A DNA stretch of 64,000 nucleotides from Capitulum mitella. Taxonomy: Eukaryota; Arthropoda; Thecostraca; Pollicipedomorpha; Pollicipedidae. Numbering within the stretch: the first letter of the stretch is position 1; every line of letters starts with the position of its first letter. A model generated the notes under the pieces. The model saw only the letters and a list, made by a program, of their open reading frames with translations. It was not told where the DNA came from and did no database searches. The stretch spans positions 11,968,393-12,032,392 of the forward strand of contig CP099851.1 of the NCBI GenBank assembly GCA_030062745.1. The letters run 5' to 3'. Of this stretch, positions 21,069-32,703 are shown in pieces. Made by a program: the position numbers and the translations under genes.

Positions 21069-23250
21069 TCCGGTTTGGTGAGCATTACGACCATGACGAC
21101 AGGTGGAGATGTTCAGCCCAGTACAATTATTGCACATACACCATCATTCCAAAATCAACCGTAGACCAACGGCAAACAGATCTACCTAGCAACACAGGGA
21201 GTGGGAAGACGCTTTGCCTGGCCGTGTCAGGCGGGCGTCACTGACAGCGCAAACGACAGGCGGAACAGGCCATCACGTCAGCGTGGCCGGGGTGACGCCG
21301 CACACACGTCACGGAGCCGCTCGGCTGAGTGACGTGCGAACCGCCAGACCCTCCTCCGGCCGTCAAATCACGTCACGCCACCGCATCACCCACGCGGCTC
21401 CGGACCACACCGAGAATTTAGCGTAGCTTCTCCGTCAGGCAATGAACACACGGTCAGCCTGACGAAAAGAAACTCGGCCGCGCGCGCTCACGCCGTCCAG
21501 GCCGTCGGTGTCGACCTCGACCGACCGTCCGCCGCCGGTGACGGCGGCCTGGCCGCGCGTCCCCGCCTTACCTTGCGTCACTACCTCACCCCGCCAGCGA
21601 ACCGGCCCCGGACTCTCCAGACGGGGGGGGGGGGTCACACCGCCGGGTCGTCACGGAGTCGGATGTCGTCACGTCCGCCGTGACGCCGCGGGATTTTCCG
21701 CCGACTACAATGGGAGGCGCGATTTGCGCGGGGAAAATTGGCGAGGATGATAATGCGTTGCATTCATCACACCAATATGGATCGATTAGCGTCAGACAGT
21801 TGTGTTTAACGCGTGCAGCGTGCCATGGATAATTGTGTTGGTGGTATCGTCCTTGGCTTCCAAACGTGTGATGTAGGGCTTCTGAACCTGCGGCATACAC
21901 GGTGGCACCTCATGCAGGTTCCGTCGCGCGTCTTGTCAAACTTGATTACAAGACATTTTACATGGCTGGCACGCAGCGGATATTTGTGCTTTGCAGCAAT
22001 GTTTTCCATTTCTCGCGGACATCACCACGCGATGTACAAACCCACCGTACCTACTTGGGAAATTTAAAATGTTTGTGCCGTCGAGCTGTGATTGTTTCGA
22101 TTCTGGGCTGCAACGAAGCATCATTAATTCGCCATCCATTTTTGTTCGCATGCACAATAATGAAAATATTTGGGGAGGGAATCTGGACAGTAACAATAGG
22201 CATTGAGCAAACCTTGAATATTGTTCGTTGCAGTTAGGTCTATGCAACAGAGAAGCATGCATGACGCATTGCATCCTATTTGCATAATCTCTACTGGCTG
22301 ACGGTGGTACGTTAACGACATCCACTTTTTAAATTCCGATTGAACCGACCGGCAGCTTAATCCTTACTGGACGAGAGAGGATGGATGCCACCTTCCAATG
22401 AATGTTTCCGGGACCACGGCAATACGGCGCACGACAGCGCCGTGAAAATTTGGCATAGATGACGATACATCTATTGAACACATTTTGAAAGGAAGGACGG
22501 CCCAGGTCATCACAGATCATATAGCTATGGCTTCATGACTGAAGGCTTGCAGAGGGTTTTTTGAGCCAAATGTTGCTTTTTTATTTTTTTAGTGCAATAG
22601 GCATTCGTAAATGGTGGATGCCGGACATAAAAGCAGTTGAAAAATGTAGTCGACATCTGAACAAATCATTTAAGATAGTTCAATGGCCTTTTAAAGGCCA
22701 AACGAGGTCAATGACTTGAGATGACTCTTTTGGCTTGAGATGATTTTGATTTTGAGATGACTCTTACAAATTTTTAGCACCAAAGATGACAAAGGAAACG
22801 ATTTTAGGCCCGTGTGGCGCCAAATCCCTCGTTTCTTACTCCGGAAAACGACTTCTAGTTCCCAGGCATAAAGTCTGACTTGACCTAGAAGGTCACTGGC
22901 TGAAATGACGGGGTCAAACCGGGCACCGTTGGAATTCTGGGCACACAGCTATCGATTGCTTTCTGACCTGTGGCGCTAGCTCAATTAGGGGTCAAATAGT
23001 ATAGGGGTGCCTACCATTCCACCTCGTCGTCGTCGGTGCGAGTCGAAATCCCTCCTGTTTGGCGAGGGTTAAGTACGAAAGCCGTGCTCTTTTAAGGCAA
23101 TGCGTCCCCCTAAACTTTTCTTCAGTAAAAGGTCCTCATTCCAGTGATGAGAATGTAATTTGATCATAGTCTGAACATGTGTAACTACATTTGGAAGAAG
23201 AAGAAGAGGGCAGGATGATGTCTTTGGAACAAAAATCTCTCAACCAATTT
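21069..23250. other. Non-coding region with a CpG-rich island
   Basis: From about 21225 to 21735 the sequence is GC- and CpG-rich, with many ACGTCAC/GTGACG motifs, and several frames stay open on both strands because stop codons are scarce in such sequence. It could be a promoter island of an unseen gene. The rest (21740-23250) is of mixed composition; about 22690-22770 repeats GAGATGA/TTGAGATGA motifs. No gene supported. Confidence 0.4.
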
Positions 23251-24460
23251 AAACATTCATCCCGGGGGGCTAGACGGCATGGCCGATTCCCGGCAGGAGG
23301 GGGGGATTCGGCCCCCTCTGAAATCTCGAGAACTATTCGTCTGATTTCATCACAACAAACGGCAATCGATTTGTCATGACGTAAGCTACATTTATATAAA
23401 AAGACGTTTTCAAAATTTTGGAAAGGGTGGATACAGGGGCAAAAAAGTCAAAATGGGGGGTATTTTTGGGCTTCTTATAGCTCCGTTGTTTAAGGACCGA
23501 TTTTAATGAAATTGGCATGAATCGAAAAATTATGGATGTTTGATCCATACATGTGAAAGTCTGAGAAAATTCATAGACGTTCACAGGGGTGCAAAGATAG
23601 AAGGATTAGTTTTTCAAAAACTGAATTAACAAAAAAGTTGAAAGTACATTTTTTGCTTGTGCCAGTCATGTTACGCTGAAGAAGCACAATTCGTATGACA
23701 CTTCTGTATAATGTTAATGTTTGTATAATGTTAGCGTAGGCGGTGCCAGGGACATGAAAAAAGGGAACTACCATGGTCACATCTCCTTCAGATCAACTGA
23801 CGTCCTTTGACCTTAAATGACCTGCATTGACCTTAGAGTCACTTGGAATGATCTCGTATGAATTTAATATTATCTGACAGCGTTTCCAATCATTTGGACT
23901 CACTATTTCTGAAATTCCATTTTACGGCTGATGTGATGTAGGGTACGCGCAGTGGCATTTTAGGTCATAGCTCCGGGACCCGACCTGGTATCAAGCTCAA
24001 ACTTAGTACACAAGTCGAGGGAATCCTTTCCCTTCATATACATTCCTGGTTTTGCATTTGAAAAAGTGCACGAAAATTTTGCTGTGGAACCAAATTTTGA
24101 CTTTTGACATTTACCTGACCCTGTGAAGTGATGTCAGATGAACAAAATTGTATTTGTATGTTCCTCAACTGTTTACATATACATCCATATAAAATTTTCA
24201 GTTCTATCTTAAAAACATCACTTTTGGGAGCCATTTTCCTTTTACTGTCAACAGGGCCAAAAATGATCTAAGTCACTCCCACAAAGGTTGCCTGGCTCCG
24301 CCCCTGAGCAAAATGGAATCACAACATTTTGTCACAGTACGTAGAAATAATAGTTAGGAAAAGTCACAAAGTTTTGTGAAGCTGCGTCAAAAACTCTGGA
24401 ATTGGCAAGCAAAAAACCGAGGGGGCGGATTCGGCCCCCCTACCGGGAATAAGGGTAAAT
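23251..24460 (+). mobile_element. R-family element R2, full length, diverged
   Basis: Matches R1 along its whole length: GGGCTAGACGGCATGGCCGATTCCCGG near the left end in the same position, the AAATCTCGAGAACTA motif, the TTTAAGGACCGATTTT block, TGTATAATGTTAGCGTAGGCGG, and AATTGGCAAGCAAAAAACC with the G/C hairpin at the right. The outermost ends have decayed: the left reads TTTAAACATTCATCCCGG and the right CCGGGAATAAGGGTAAAT, so TTAA and the CCCTAT ends are only partly recognisable. Non-coding. Confidence 0.65.
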
Positions 24461-26046
24461 TCCGGGCCAGGTGCAATCTCTGCTGAAGAATCTAGATAAA
24501 GCACAAAAATGCACAATAAAAAGCATGTTCATAGTGTTTAGTATTTCGGTAACCTTTTCATTCACCGGGCCGGGGGTTCAAAAGAAACGTCCCTCTCTGG
24601 TTTTCTGAGACTAGCCAAAAAAGAGAAACGGAAACATCTCATATTTTGCGTCAGTATTTAAACTCATCGTCATTTGTCGTCATTGACCTAGGACGGATCA
24701 TCACCATGCTTCCAAAAAATAAAACTAGCATGACATTTCGCAACATTTCGCGTCCATCGTGACATGCATCGACTGACGCGAAATATAGCATACTGATAGA
24801 GCATGATGTACGGAAAAATACTGCAATCCTGAATTTGGCGTAAATGTTCAGGTCATTGACTTCACGTCAGCTGAACTTTTGACCTTTTTACGTTTGCTCT
24901 TGAGACTGAGGGACTGCTACGGCGGCTTTGCAGATTGGATATACACCCTCTTGCTAACTGCGTTATTTGCACACGTAATTACGCCCCTTGACTCGTAACC
25001 TAGGGTCAGATCACGTTTGATGCCAAATTTTCAGACCCGCAACCGAGCGCAGCTCCTTGTTTCACAGTTCTCGAATGTTTATTGGCATTCGTATGTGCTT
25101 CGGAAGCATTAATATATGAATGATAAGAGCTTATTTGCCAGGGTTGACTCAATCCCACTTGCACCGGGATGACCTAATTTGACCTTTCGATTTGTTTCCA
25201 ATGCCAACACACTTTGTATGGTCACAAATGACAAGAACCATACCCATTCCTTTCTTCTGTACGGCTTGCGCTCCCCATTAATCTCATTTTTGGTCGTCAA
25301 AAACAAAAAAGCTTAACGTCTCGCAAATAATTTCCAGGCTTTTGTATTGCAGCCAAGCCCGCAGCCCGGTATCTGAGTGACTTACCTGACAATGCTTTGG
25401 GGCACGGGTTTCATGATTTGGAAGGGATATTACATGATCCGATGCTATAAAACTTTATGCTATACCGTGTTTGATCAATGATAATGTGCGGCAGATGACA
25501 CGACAGACACCAGAAACGCCCGACGTACAGGAATCAATAGGATGACCTAAGTCGACCTTATCTGACTTTGATATGTTAGTTGTTCACTTGATATGCACGC
25601 CAGGCATATTTGCAATGTATTCAAGCCGAGAATATACTTCTGAGAAAATACCTACGTGAAATGATATAAATATGATACCAATGAAATGCTTCTATGAAAA
25701 AAAAATATGAGAAAATGCTTCTACATTCAGATAAAATGACTTTTTTGTCTCCATTTTCCTATTTTCTTGAAACAGTCAAATATAACACCAAATGTCCATT
25801 TTCCGTCTCACATAAATAAGTAATGTCTTGTTTTTACTGTTAACCACTTTTTTGAGACACTAAAAAGCCTTGGCTAAAACGTTTCCTGCCAATAACGCCA
25901 ACAAAGCTATTTGACTTAAAATGACCTCCCATGACCTAACTATTACCCCGTGACTTTATTTGAAAAAAATCCAGATGCCTTAACTCGGTGTAATTCGCTT
26001 TTTCTGTGAGGCTGCGGGAAGCCGTTTGTCCAGTTTTGCTTGCTTA
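24461..26046. other. Non-coding region, weak dispersed-repeat similarity
   Basis: No gene. AT-rich and rich in GACCT/AGGTC half-sites. About 25000-25100 weakly resembles 16560-16680, suggesting a diverged repeat of unknown limits. Confidence 0.35.
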
Positions 26047-26216
26047 ACCCACGCCTGAGTGTGGGTCGGCACCATGCACGCTCGACTGGGGGGAGGGTCG
26101 GTTGACCGCCGCCCTCTAAGTCGGTTGGTCGCACGATAAAAATAAGCACACCGCGGGAAAGCTCGTGACAAGCAGAGCTCAAAACTGGTCTCATTTTTAG
26201 TTTTGGATAATATGTA

Positions 26217-26290
26217 AACCTATATATGTTATATATATAGCCTGTATAGCCTATACAACTTATATATATACATATGTATGCCTATATATG
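26217..26290. repeat. AT-rich simple repeat
   Basis: TATATATG/CCTATA units just left of the pogo-type element. Confidence 0.7.
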
Positions 26291-26303
26291 CCCATAATAC
26301 GTA

Positions 26304-28377
26304 CCGTAATCACCCAAATATAATGCTCCCATTTTCGTCCCAAATTTTAACATTAAAAGTTGGGTGGGCATTATACTTGAGTATGTGAGAAATCCCAGTT
26401 TGCAAAGTCAAATTCTGTGTAAGGGGAGATCAAATTATGTAATAAATTTTATTAGTACGTTTGTGGTATTTTATCAATCAATATAATACAGGAAGGGAAG
26501 TTGCAGGAATCGAGAAATCTGCTTAATTGAGCATCCAAGCCGGAACGCCCCCATCGCTTAGTTTTTCTCAGCCACAGAATAATGCTTAATCTTATCGAGT
26601 GAAAGTTCACAATGAACAGCTTGTGTAAGCGTCACTCATTTCATTCTTTATGAACAATAGAGGCGATGATCATTCATAGGGACGATCAGAACGCTCATCA
26701 TTCGTAGAGCGCTGATCACAATAGAGACGGAGATCATTCATTGATTGGCCCGTGCAGGTAAAGAAGTTACAGTGAGAATGAACGAATTAACTTCTATGCG
26801 TCGAATGTTGTTAATTTACCGTTGTTAATTTGAACGACAATCATTCTGTATCCCCCAAACAGGCATGACTGACACTCCAGGATTGAAAAGAAAAAGGTCT
26901 TCTTATGAGGCTTCTTTCAAGCTAAAAGTCATCAAATTTGCAGAAGCAAATGGCAACTGGGCTGCTTCCAGAGAATTCACAATTCCACAGGCAAATGTCA
27001 GGCTGTGGAGAAAACAGAAAGAACTTCTGGTTGAGCTGCCAAAAACCAAAAGAGCATGCAGGGGCCTTCCAGCCAAGTACCCGGACTTGGAAAAAGAGCT
27101 TGTGGAATGGGTGACTGACCAGAGATGCAGTGGCTACATTGTCACGATGCTTCACATCCAGCTAGAGGCTCTCAGAAGGAAGAGAGATCCAGGTTTCAAG
27201 GCTTCTCTGAATTGGGTCCACATATTCATGAAGAGAAATGGCCTGAGCCTGAGGCAGAAGACAAAAATCTCTCAAAAACTACCTTTAGAACTTGATAACA
27301 AAGTAATTTCATTTCACTCCTATGTGTTGAATCAAAGAAAACTGCATGACTTTGAACTCTCACAGACTGGGAACATGGACGAAACACCTCTGTGTTTTGA
27401 CATGCCTGGCAGTAGAACAGTTGAGCCCAAGGGATGCAAAACTGTCCAAATCAGAACAACTGGATATGAAAAGACACACTTCACCACAGTCCTGACCTGC
27501 ATGGCAGATGGAACTAAGCTCAAGCCAATGGTGATTTTTAAACGAAAGACAGCTCCAAAAGAGAAATTTCCAGCTGGTGTGGTGATCCATGTGCATCCCA
27601 AAGGATGGATGGATGAAGAAGAAATTGTGCTGTGGCTCAATCGAGTTTGGAATAGCAGGCCTGGAGGTCTCCTGAAGAAGAAATCCTTTTTAGTGTGGGA
27701 TCAGTTCAGAGCACACATGACTGACAAAGTGAAAAGAAAATGTGCTTCTCTCAACACCACCCAAGCAGTGATTCCTGGTGGCTTGACATCTATCCTGCAA
27801 CCTCTAGATGTCGTTCTGAACAAACCGTTCAAGGACAGAATGAGGCAAAAATGGATGGCTTGGATGGCTTCTGGTTAGCAAGAACAGACCAAGAGTGGAA
27901 ACTTCAAGAGACCTAGCCTGTCTCTAGTCTCTACTTGGGTCAAGGAAGCTTGAGATGACATTCCGTCTCAGATGGTTGTCAAGAGTTTCCTGAAGACTGG
28001 AATCTCAAACAATTTGGATGGCACAGAAGACGATGAACTCTGGAAAGAAGACACAGAAGAAGAAAATGAAGAAGATGAAGACCAACTTGACCCCAACTGG
28101 GATACAGATGCAAGACTAACTCCGGAAGAGTTTCATGAACTTTTTGATGACAATGATGATGATGACTTTGATGGATTATAATTGAAATGCAGAAAATGTA
28201 ATTTTTTTTATCGGAAATAAATTTTTTCATAAAAAATCTGAAAACTTCTTTTTAACAGAAAAATCTGAAAACTTAGGGGCAGCGTTATACTTGGGTGTGA
28301 CAAAAAAGACCTGTTTTTCGATTCAAAAGTGGGGGGAGCATTATACTTGGGTAAGCATTATACTTCGGTGATTACGG
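26304..28377 (+). mobile_element. pogo/Tigger-type DNA transposon with TA target duplication
   Basis: A 2074-base element. The left end begins CCGTAATCACCCAAATATAA and the right end is its imperfect inverse (ends GGTGATTACGG). TA lies on both sides (26302-26303 and 28378-28379), as expected for Tc1/mariner-superfamily integration; the pre-insertion site would read ACGTACGT. Subterminal copies of GCATTATACTTG/CATTATACTTGGG occur near both ends. It carries one transposase gene with two in-frame stops. It sits inside the older S2 repeat, so it inserted later. Confidence 0.85.
26865..28181 (+). pseudogene. pogo-family transposase (DDE_1), two in-frame stops
   Basis: The first open part runs from ATG 26865 to a TAG at 27876 (337 residues). 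The same frame continues past a second stop, TGA at 27948-27950 (a Trp position by family comparison), to 28181. Order of parts: an N-terminal helix-turn-helix (about 10-55; YEASFKLKVIKFAEANGN.AASREF), a CENP-B/pogo-type DNA-binding second helix region (about 60-140, ending LRQKTKISQKLP), then the DDE_1 catalytic domain with NMDETP (first Asp), VWDQFRAHMTD (second) and LQPLDVVLNKPFK (third). The C-terminus is an acidic tail of E/D runs, typical of the pogo/POGK-like group. The enzyme would cut and paste the element that carries it. The frame is otherwise clean, so decay is recent. Confidence 0.85.
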
Positions 28378-28404
28378 TACGTCCTATAAATGTTTTCTCA
28401 TAGC

Positions 28405-28460
28405 CGCCTGGATGAGACCGAGAAACGGTCGGATCTCAAGGGCTGTGACAAATAAAGTCT
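28405..28460 (+). repeat. Hairpin with AAATAAAG tail, possibly Penelope-like
   Basis: GATGA followed by GACCGAGAAACGGTC (five-base stem) and, 16 bases on, AAATAAAG. This resembles retroelement ends with a hammerhead-like core, but the match is short and there is no coding sequence nearby. A chance hairpin is quite possible. Confidence 0.22.
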
Positions 28461-28927
28461 AGATAAAGGTACCAGCGGAGGGGTAAAAGTCCCCAGATGC
28501 CAATAAACGCCTAATTTCTCTGATTTGTTTAATATGTACACGGAAACGTTGGGTTGCAGACATGGTGATCTTCGCAACGCTGCAGGACGCGCACCGCCGA
28601 CAAAGGTAGTATAAAATTAATTGGAACTAATTTTAGCGTTCTTTATTTTCGCGTAATATGCCTTTCAAAGTTTTGTGTCTTGATCCTAGTGGTTCTTGGG
28701 ATGATTTCGCATGTTTAAATTTCGGAAAACTCATTAGTAATCAATTTACACAACTGGCGGAGCTTTATTCGCGGAAGTCTGTTTATTTCCAAAATATGCC
28801 ATTTCTTGAAACTTTTTTTTCAATTTCTTGGTATTAGTCGCAACTGTGCGAGCCAATTCTACCATTTCCAACCCGACCTGAGTACTTCAACGCCGCTTTT
28901 GATGGCAGTGCATTTTGGCTGATAACA

Positions 28928-29038
28928 GTTATATATATAAAAGTTTGATCTATACAACAGTATATAACTATTTTATAACAATATAACAGTTATATACATA
29001 ACAGTTATATATATATATAGATATATATATATATATAA
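28928..29038. repeat. AT microsatellite with ATAACAGTTATATA units
   Basis: Alternating AT stretches with at least three copies of (AT)AACAGTTATATA. It interrupts the S2 repeat relative to S1, between GCATTTTGGCT and the GACCTGACCTCAGG block, and so expanded after insertion. Confidence 0.7.
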
Positions 29039-29520
29039 CTGACCTGACCTCAGGTCAGTGGTTGGAGGTCGTTGAAACCCTGCCCATTGGCGGAAAATGG
29101 ATGTCTGGATCTCCCCACACTGAAATTGTTTTAAAAATTTCCGTCAATTTTCGGAAAAAAACGACTGATGTTAAAAACGGGCTTCACCTTAAATTAGTGA
29201 CCAGCAAATTTTCGAAAAACCCGAGATAGCAGATTTGTGGCAATTGTGAAAATCTCTAACTTCTCAAAGTTTTATTGTGATATCATGTTTTGCGAAAAAG
29301 TTACAGGGCGCTAATTTTTTAGGGACATAAGTGCATTTGACCTGACCTAGGTCATACACTTTAGTTGACCTGACATCAAAAATTGGATGAAAGGTGTAAA
29401 AATGATCAAGCAAGAGGTACACAAAGTTTCGTGGCGCTGCGATTGTTTGTTCTCTCGTAATCTCGGAAAACTTCAGAGAGGGGGGGGGCGGTCAACCGCC
29501 CCCCAGTCGGGGACGGGTTG

Positions 29521-32450
29521 AGGGTAAATTGTTAAAATACTTATGCCAGGAAGAGGTGCCAGCACAGATCCCATGACATGCCGGGTACCAGCATAAGCAC
29601 CGATGTACCATTCAATTGAAATGTGCAGGTCTGTAAAGCATTCATTTGTTTTAGAATGTGTGGCGCAGATAGCCTGGCTGATAGCCTCTTTTGCATTAGC
29701 TCATCTCACAGAGTTCAGGCGCAGATGGCTTCTTTTGAGTTAGCTTTTCTCGCGGAGTTCAGAAGGCAAATGGTATCGCGTTCCATGTAGCCCTCTCTTC
29801 CAGGAATCTCCCACACGTCAGGCATGGATAAACCAGTTGCAGACCAATTAGGTACCCGTGTCGCTCTGACCAGCAATTTGGACGTTATACACGGTCAGTA
29901 TGCGGAGGAAATCATCATTGTAAAACCCAGAGCTGGCTTTCATTTTGGTCAGACACATTAGGGCCTCACTTTGACCTGACTCGTTAACCCCACAGCTCTG
30001 CACTGAAAGGTAAAAATAAACAAACTGTCGGGCCGTCCAGCAAAATGAACAGGTCTTCAGTAAACGATGCATATGGTTACCACAGAAAAACACTAGCATA
30101 TGTATATAATCACTGGCGATCTATTGCGGTCTCCAAACAGAGCTTCACGAAATATCAGGGGTGTCTCGTCCCGATCCAATGCGGCTCGTCCGATTCGCAA
30201 AGCATTGCTCCACAGACCTCATGCAACATATATCAGCAGAGGCGCCGCATTGCATCTCCAAACGTGCCACTGATGTCTCGTCCGCTCTCTCCCGCGCCCT
30301 AAACCTGCCGTGGGGTAATACCCCCTCTCGCCCCTCGGCCATGTATGGGCCATGGCCGTCCGGCGCCCACCGGCAGGCCTGCCTCTGTTTCCCAACGTCG
30401 GACGGCGACCGCCGCGGCGACCGCTCGGTGACTTCTCCCGCCGGCGGCTGGCCGACAGTGAAAGTCGCCCCTGGCCTTGACTGGCCCGGCGACCCGTCCG
30501 CGCCGGCGAGTGCAACACAATCGCCATCGCCGCCGCCGCCGACCGCTTCTTGCGACCCGCGTCCGACTGCCGGTGGCGACAGCACAGCCGACCGTCCGGC
30601 GGCGGGACGCGCACCGGCGCCGCCGCACGCGTCTCGAGCCGGGGGCCCGTGGGCTGGCTGTCGTTTGACTGCGCGCGGCGGAAGTCCCGCCTGGAGGTAG
30701 AGCTGGGGAGGTACGGAGAGCTCTGGAAGAGCAACAGAGACCCTATGTATGAAGGGAGGCGAGGCGACCCTATATCTATCGGGAGGCCTGCAGGGAGGCG
30801 AAAGGAGCAGTCCAACGGAATCGGAGATTGATGCTGGAAACACTCCCGCAAAGGGTCGGTGAACGCTGGGAGTAACGACTGGATGCCAGGCTGAAAAGTA
30901 AACAGGCCGGGGCTTGCCTGCAAGACTCTCGAGCTGCAGAGCTGGTGAACTCAGGCCAACAGACTGACCTACTGAAAAAACGGCCGGCAGGCACATTCGT
31001 TGCCCATCCAAAAACCACCTGCCTCAAAAACCCATCACACACTCGGGAGCCAACACCCGCTGGTCGGCACGCGACCGCCGTCCGCTCATCAGACCGCAGT
31101 CGGCCCCGTTTCTGCGCCTGAAGACGCGCCTGAGGTAACAGCCCCGGCCGGAGCTCAGTCCATCTAATAAGCGTTTTTGCTGGCGCCGGGCGGTGAGCGG
31201 TCAGGCGGGTCGGCGGCGGCGGCAGCACGCTTTTTGCGCGTGGTTTCGCAGCGCCCGCGCGCTGAACGCCGGCCGGGAAAGGGGCGCCGTCGGCCGCCGT
31301 CGCTCGTGTCGAACAAGAGAGAGGTTCGACTCGCGTGGACGTTCACCGGGGACGAGGCGACTGCTTGCGGTGGCGCGTGGGCCCGGCTGGGCGTCTGTGC
31401 CGTGGGGGACGATGAGATCGACGTCGTGTTCATCGTGGACGAACGCACATACGCATCGCGAGTGCGTGTGCGTGTGCGTGTTTGTCACCGTTCGTTCGTC
31501 CTCACACATATTGACTCACTGCAAATTGCTCTCCGGGTTTACTACTCGTTTTCCGTTTCCCACGAGTGCACTGGAGTATAGCGCGTCGAGCCCAAATACT
31601 TAGCGCCCAAATATCACACGCGATGTGATGCAGTGCTGAGCTTTGCACAGCTAAGGTGGGTACTGATCAGCGGAAATCCTTTGCATTTACTCAGTCTGGC
31701 GATGACAAATATATACTACATAATCAAATAGACAGGTAGATGCACCGGGAACCATAAAACAACACTGAACTCTGTGGCCTAATCTGGTGTCACGACTGCG
31801 ATACCATACAAACGGAAGACTATATGCGTCTTCTGAGTATGTGGTTTTTACGTGGAAGACCAGTCATGAAATGACCCCCAAAATCTAAACTATCTTCTTC
31901 AGAACAGCGTGGGAATGTCCCCTTAACATTCCATCGTTTTTTCCCAATCCCGAGACATCAAATGCATTTCGCTTATCGGAAAGGCGCGGACGTTCAGCGA
32001 AATATGACACCACTGAAAGCACATCGCATTCGATCCACTGCCAAGGAATACAACACTGAAAATGCGTAGTTAGCCCGGGCGAGGTTTTTGTTGCCGAGAG
32101 CATCAGCAGAACACATAAAAACGTTGATGTATTATCACGGTGATGCATTATCACATACCACGGAAACACACAAGGAAGACCCCAGACGGGACCCAGCGTA
32201 TCGGCGACTCTCCATGGCCCTGCACGCCGCACGACGTTCAAACAGCATCCCGGCAGTTCGCAGCTTTAACCTGGCCTCTCCAGCGTCGTCGGATCAACAT
32301 GGCGGCGCCGACTTCCTGCCCGGCAGAGAGCTTCCGCGCCGTCAGTTCGCCGGGCTCAGTGTCCCGGCACCGCCAGTTCCGCTGTTTGAGCCGCCGTCTG
32401 CGGGCCGCTGTCCGGGGAAATTCCGCGTCTGCATGACGCCGAGGACTTGC
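29521..32450. other. Non-coding region with a 1.2 kb GC-rich island
   Basis: About 30290-31480 is strongly GC- and CpG-rich. Long frames are open there on both strands at once (up to 288 codons on minus, 179 on plus), the pattern expected of GC-rich DNA with few stops rather than of one gene; none has a domain or signal peptide. It could be a promoter island or a 5' exon of a gene not otherwise visible. At 32299 an ATG in the context AACATGGCGGCGCCG begins a 45-codon frame (MAAPTSCPAESFR), a typical first-exon start motif, but it has no support beyond that. Confidence 0.4.
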
Positions 32451-32478
32451 ACACGAACGAGGACTTCCTCGTTCGTGT
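32451..32478. repeat. Perfect 13-base palindrome
   Basis: ACACGAACGAGGA and its exact reverse complement, separated by two bases. It lies five bases left of the larger fold-back. Confidence 0.85.
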
Positions 32479-32482
32479 CCCG

Positions 32483-32703
32483 TCAGGTTTGAGAGGCGGC
32501 GGCACACGGACCGACCCCACCGGACAGCTCGGCCTGATGCTGCAATTTGTGTACGGCGCCTCTAATCTGAAACGCAGACCGCTGACATCTTATTCTGCCA
32601 AGGCGTTTCAGATCAGAGACGCCGCGCAGAAATTGCAGCATCAGGCCGAGCTATCCGGTAGGGTCGGTCCGCGTGCCGCCGCCTCTCAAACCGACCCCTG
32701 ACT
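32483..32703. repeat. Fold-back element, about 93-base arms
   Basis: Left arm 32483-32575 and right arm 32603-32703 are inverted copies at roughly 90 percent identity by eye, separated by 27 bases. Matching landmarks are TTTGAGAGGCGGCGGCAC, GGACCGACCCC, CTCGGCCTGATGCTGCAATT and CTGAAACGC. No TTAA or clear target duplication was found. It may be a fold-back MITE or a locally formed inverted duplication; transcribed, it would form a long hairpin RNA. Confidence 0.75.

Larger units (their letters stand above)
26047..29520 (+). mobile_element. S-family element S2, split by a nested transposon
   Basis: The left end at 26045-26110 reads TTAACCC followed by a hairpin with CGACTGGGGGG and GGTTGACCGCC. 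The right end near 29480-29520 reads GGTCAACCGCCCCCCAGTCGG then GACGGGTTGAGG. These are inverted versions of each other, so one element probably spans them, interrupted by AT-rich simple sequence (26217-26290) and the pogo-type insertion (26304-28377). Without those it would be about 1.3-1.4 kb. The right part (28840-29520) matches S1. The claim that both ends belong to one insertion is inferred. A possible Penelope-like hairpin lies at 28405-28460 inside it. Confidence 0.45.

Noticed and set aside
20930-21244. Leucine/serine-rich frame
   Set aside because: It is the translation of the (CT)n microsatellite.
30145-31011. 288-codon minus-strand frame in the GC-rich island
   Set aside because: Overlapping frames on both strands are open over the same bases; low stop-codon frequency in GC-rich DNA explains this. 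No domain or signal peptide, and P/R/G/A-rich composition.
31177-31603. 134-136 codon plus-strand frames
   Set aside because: Two frames overlap each other, and the end covers a GTGCGTGTGCGTGTGCG simple repeat.
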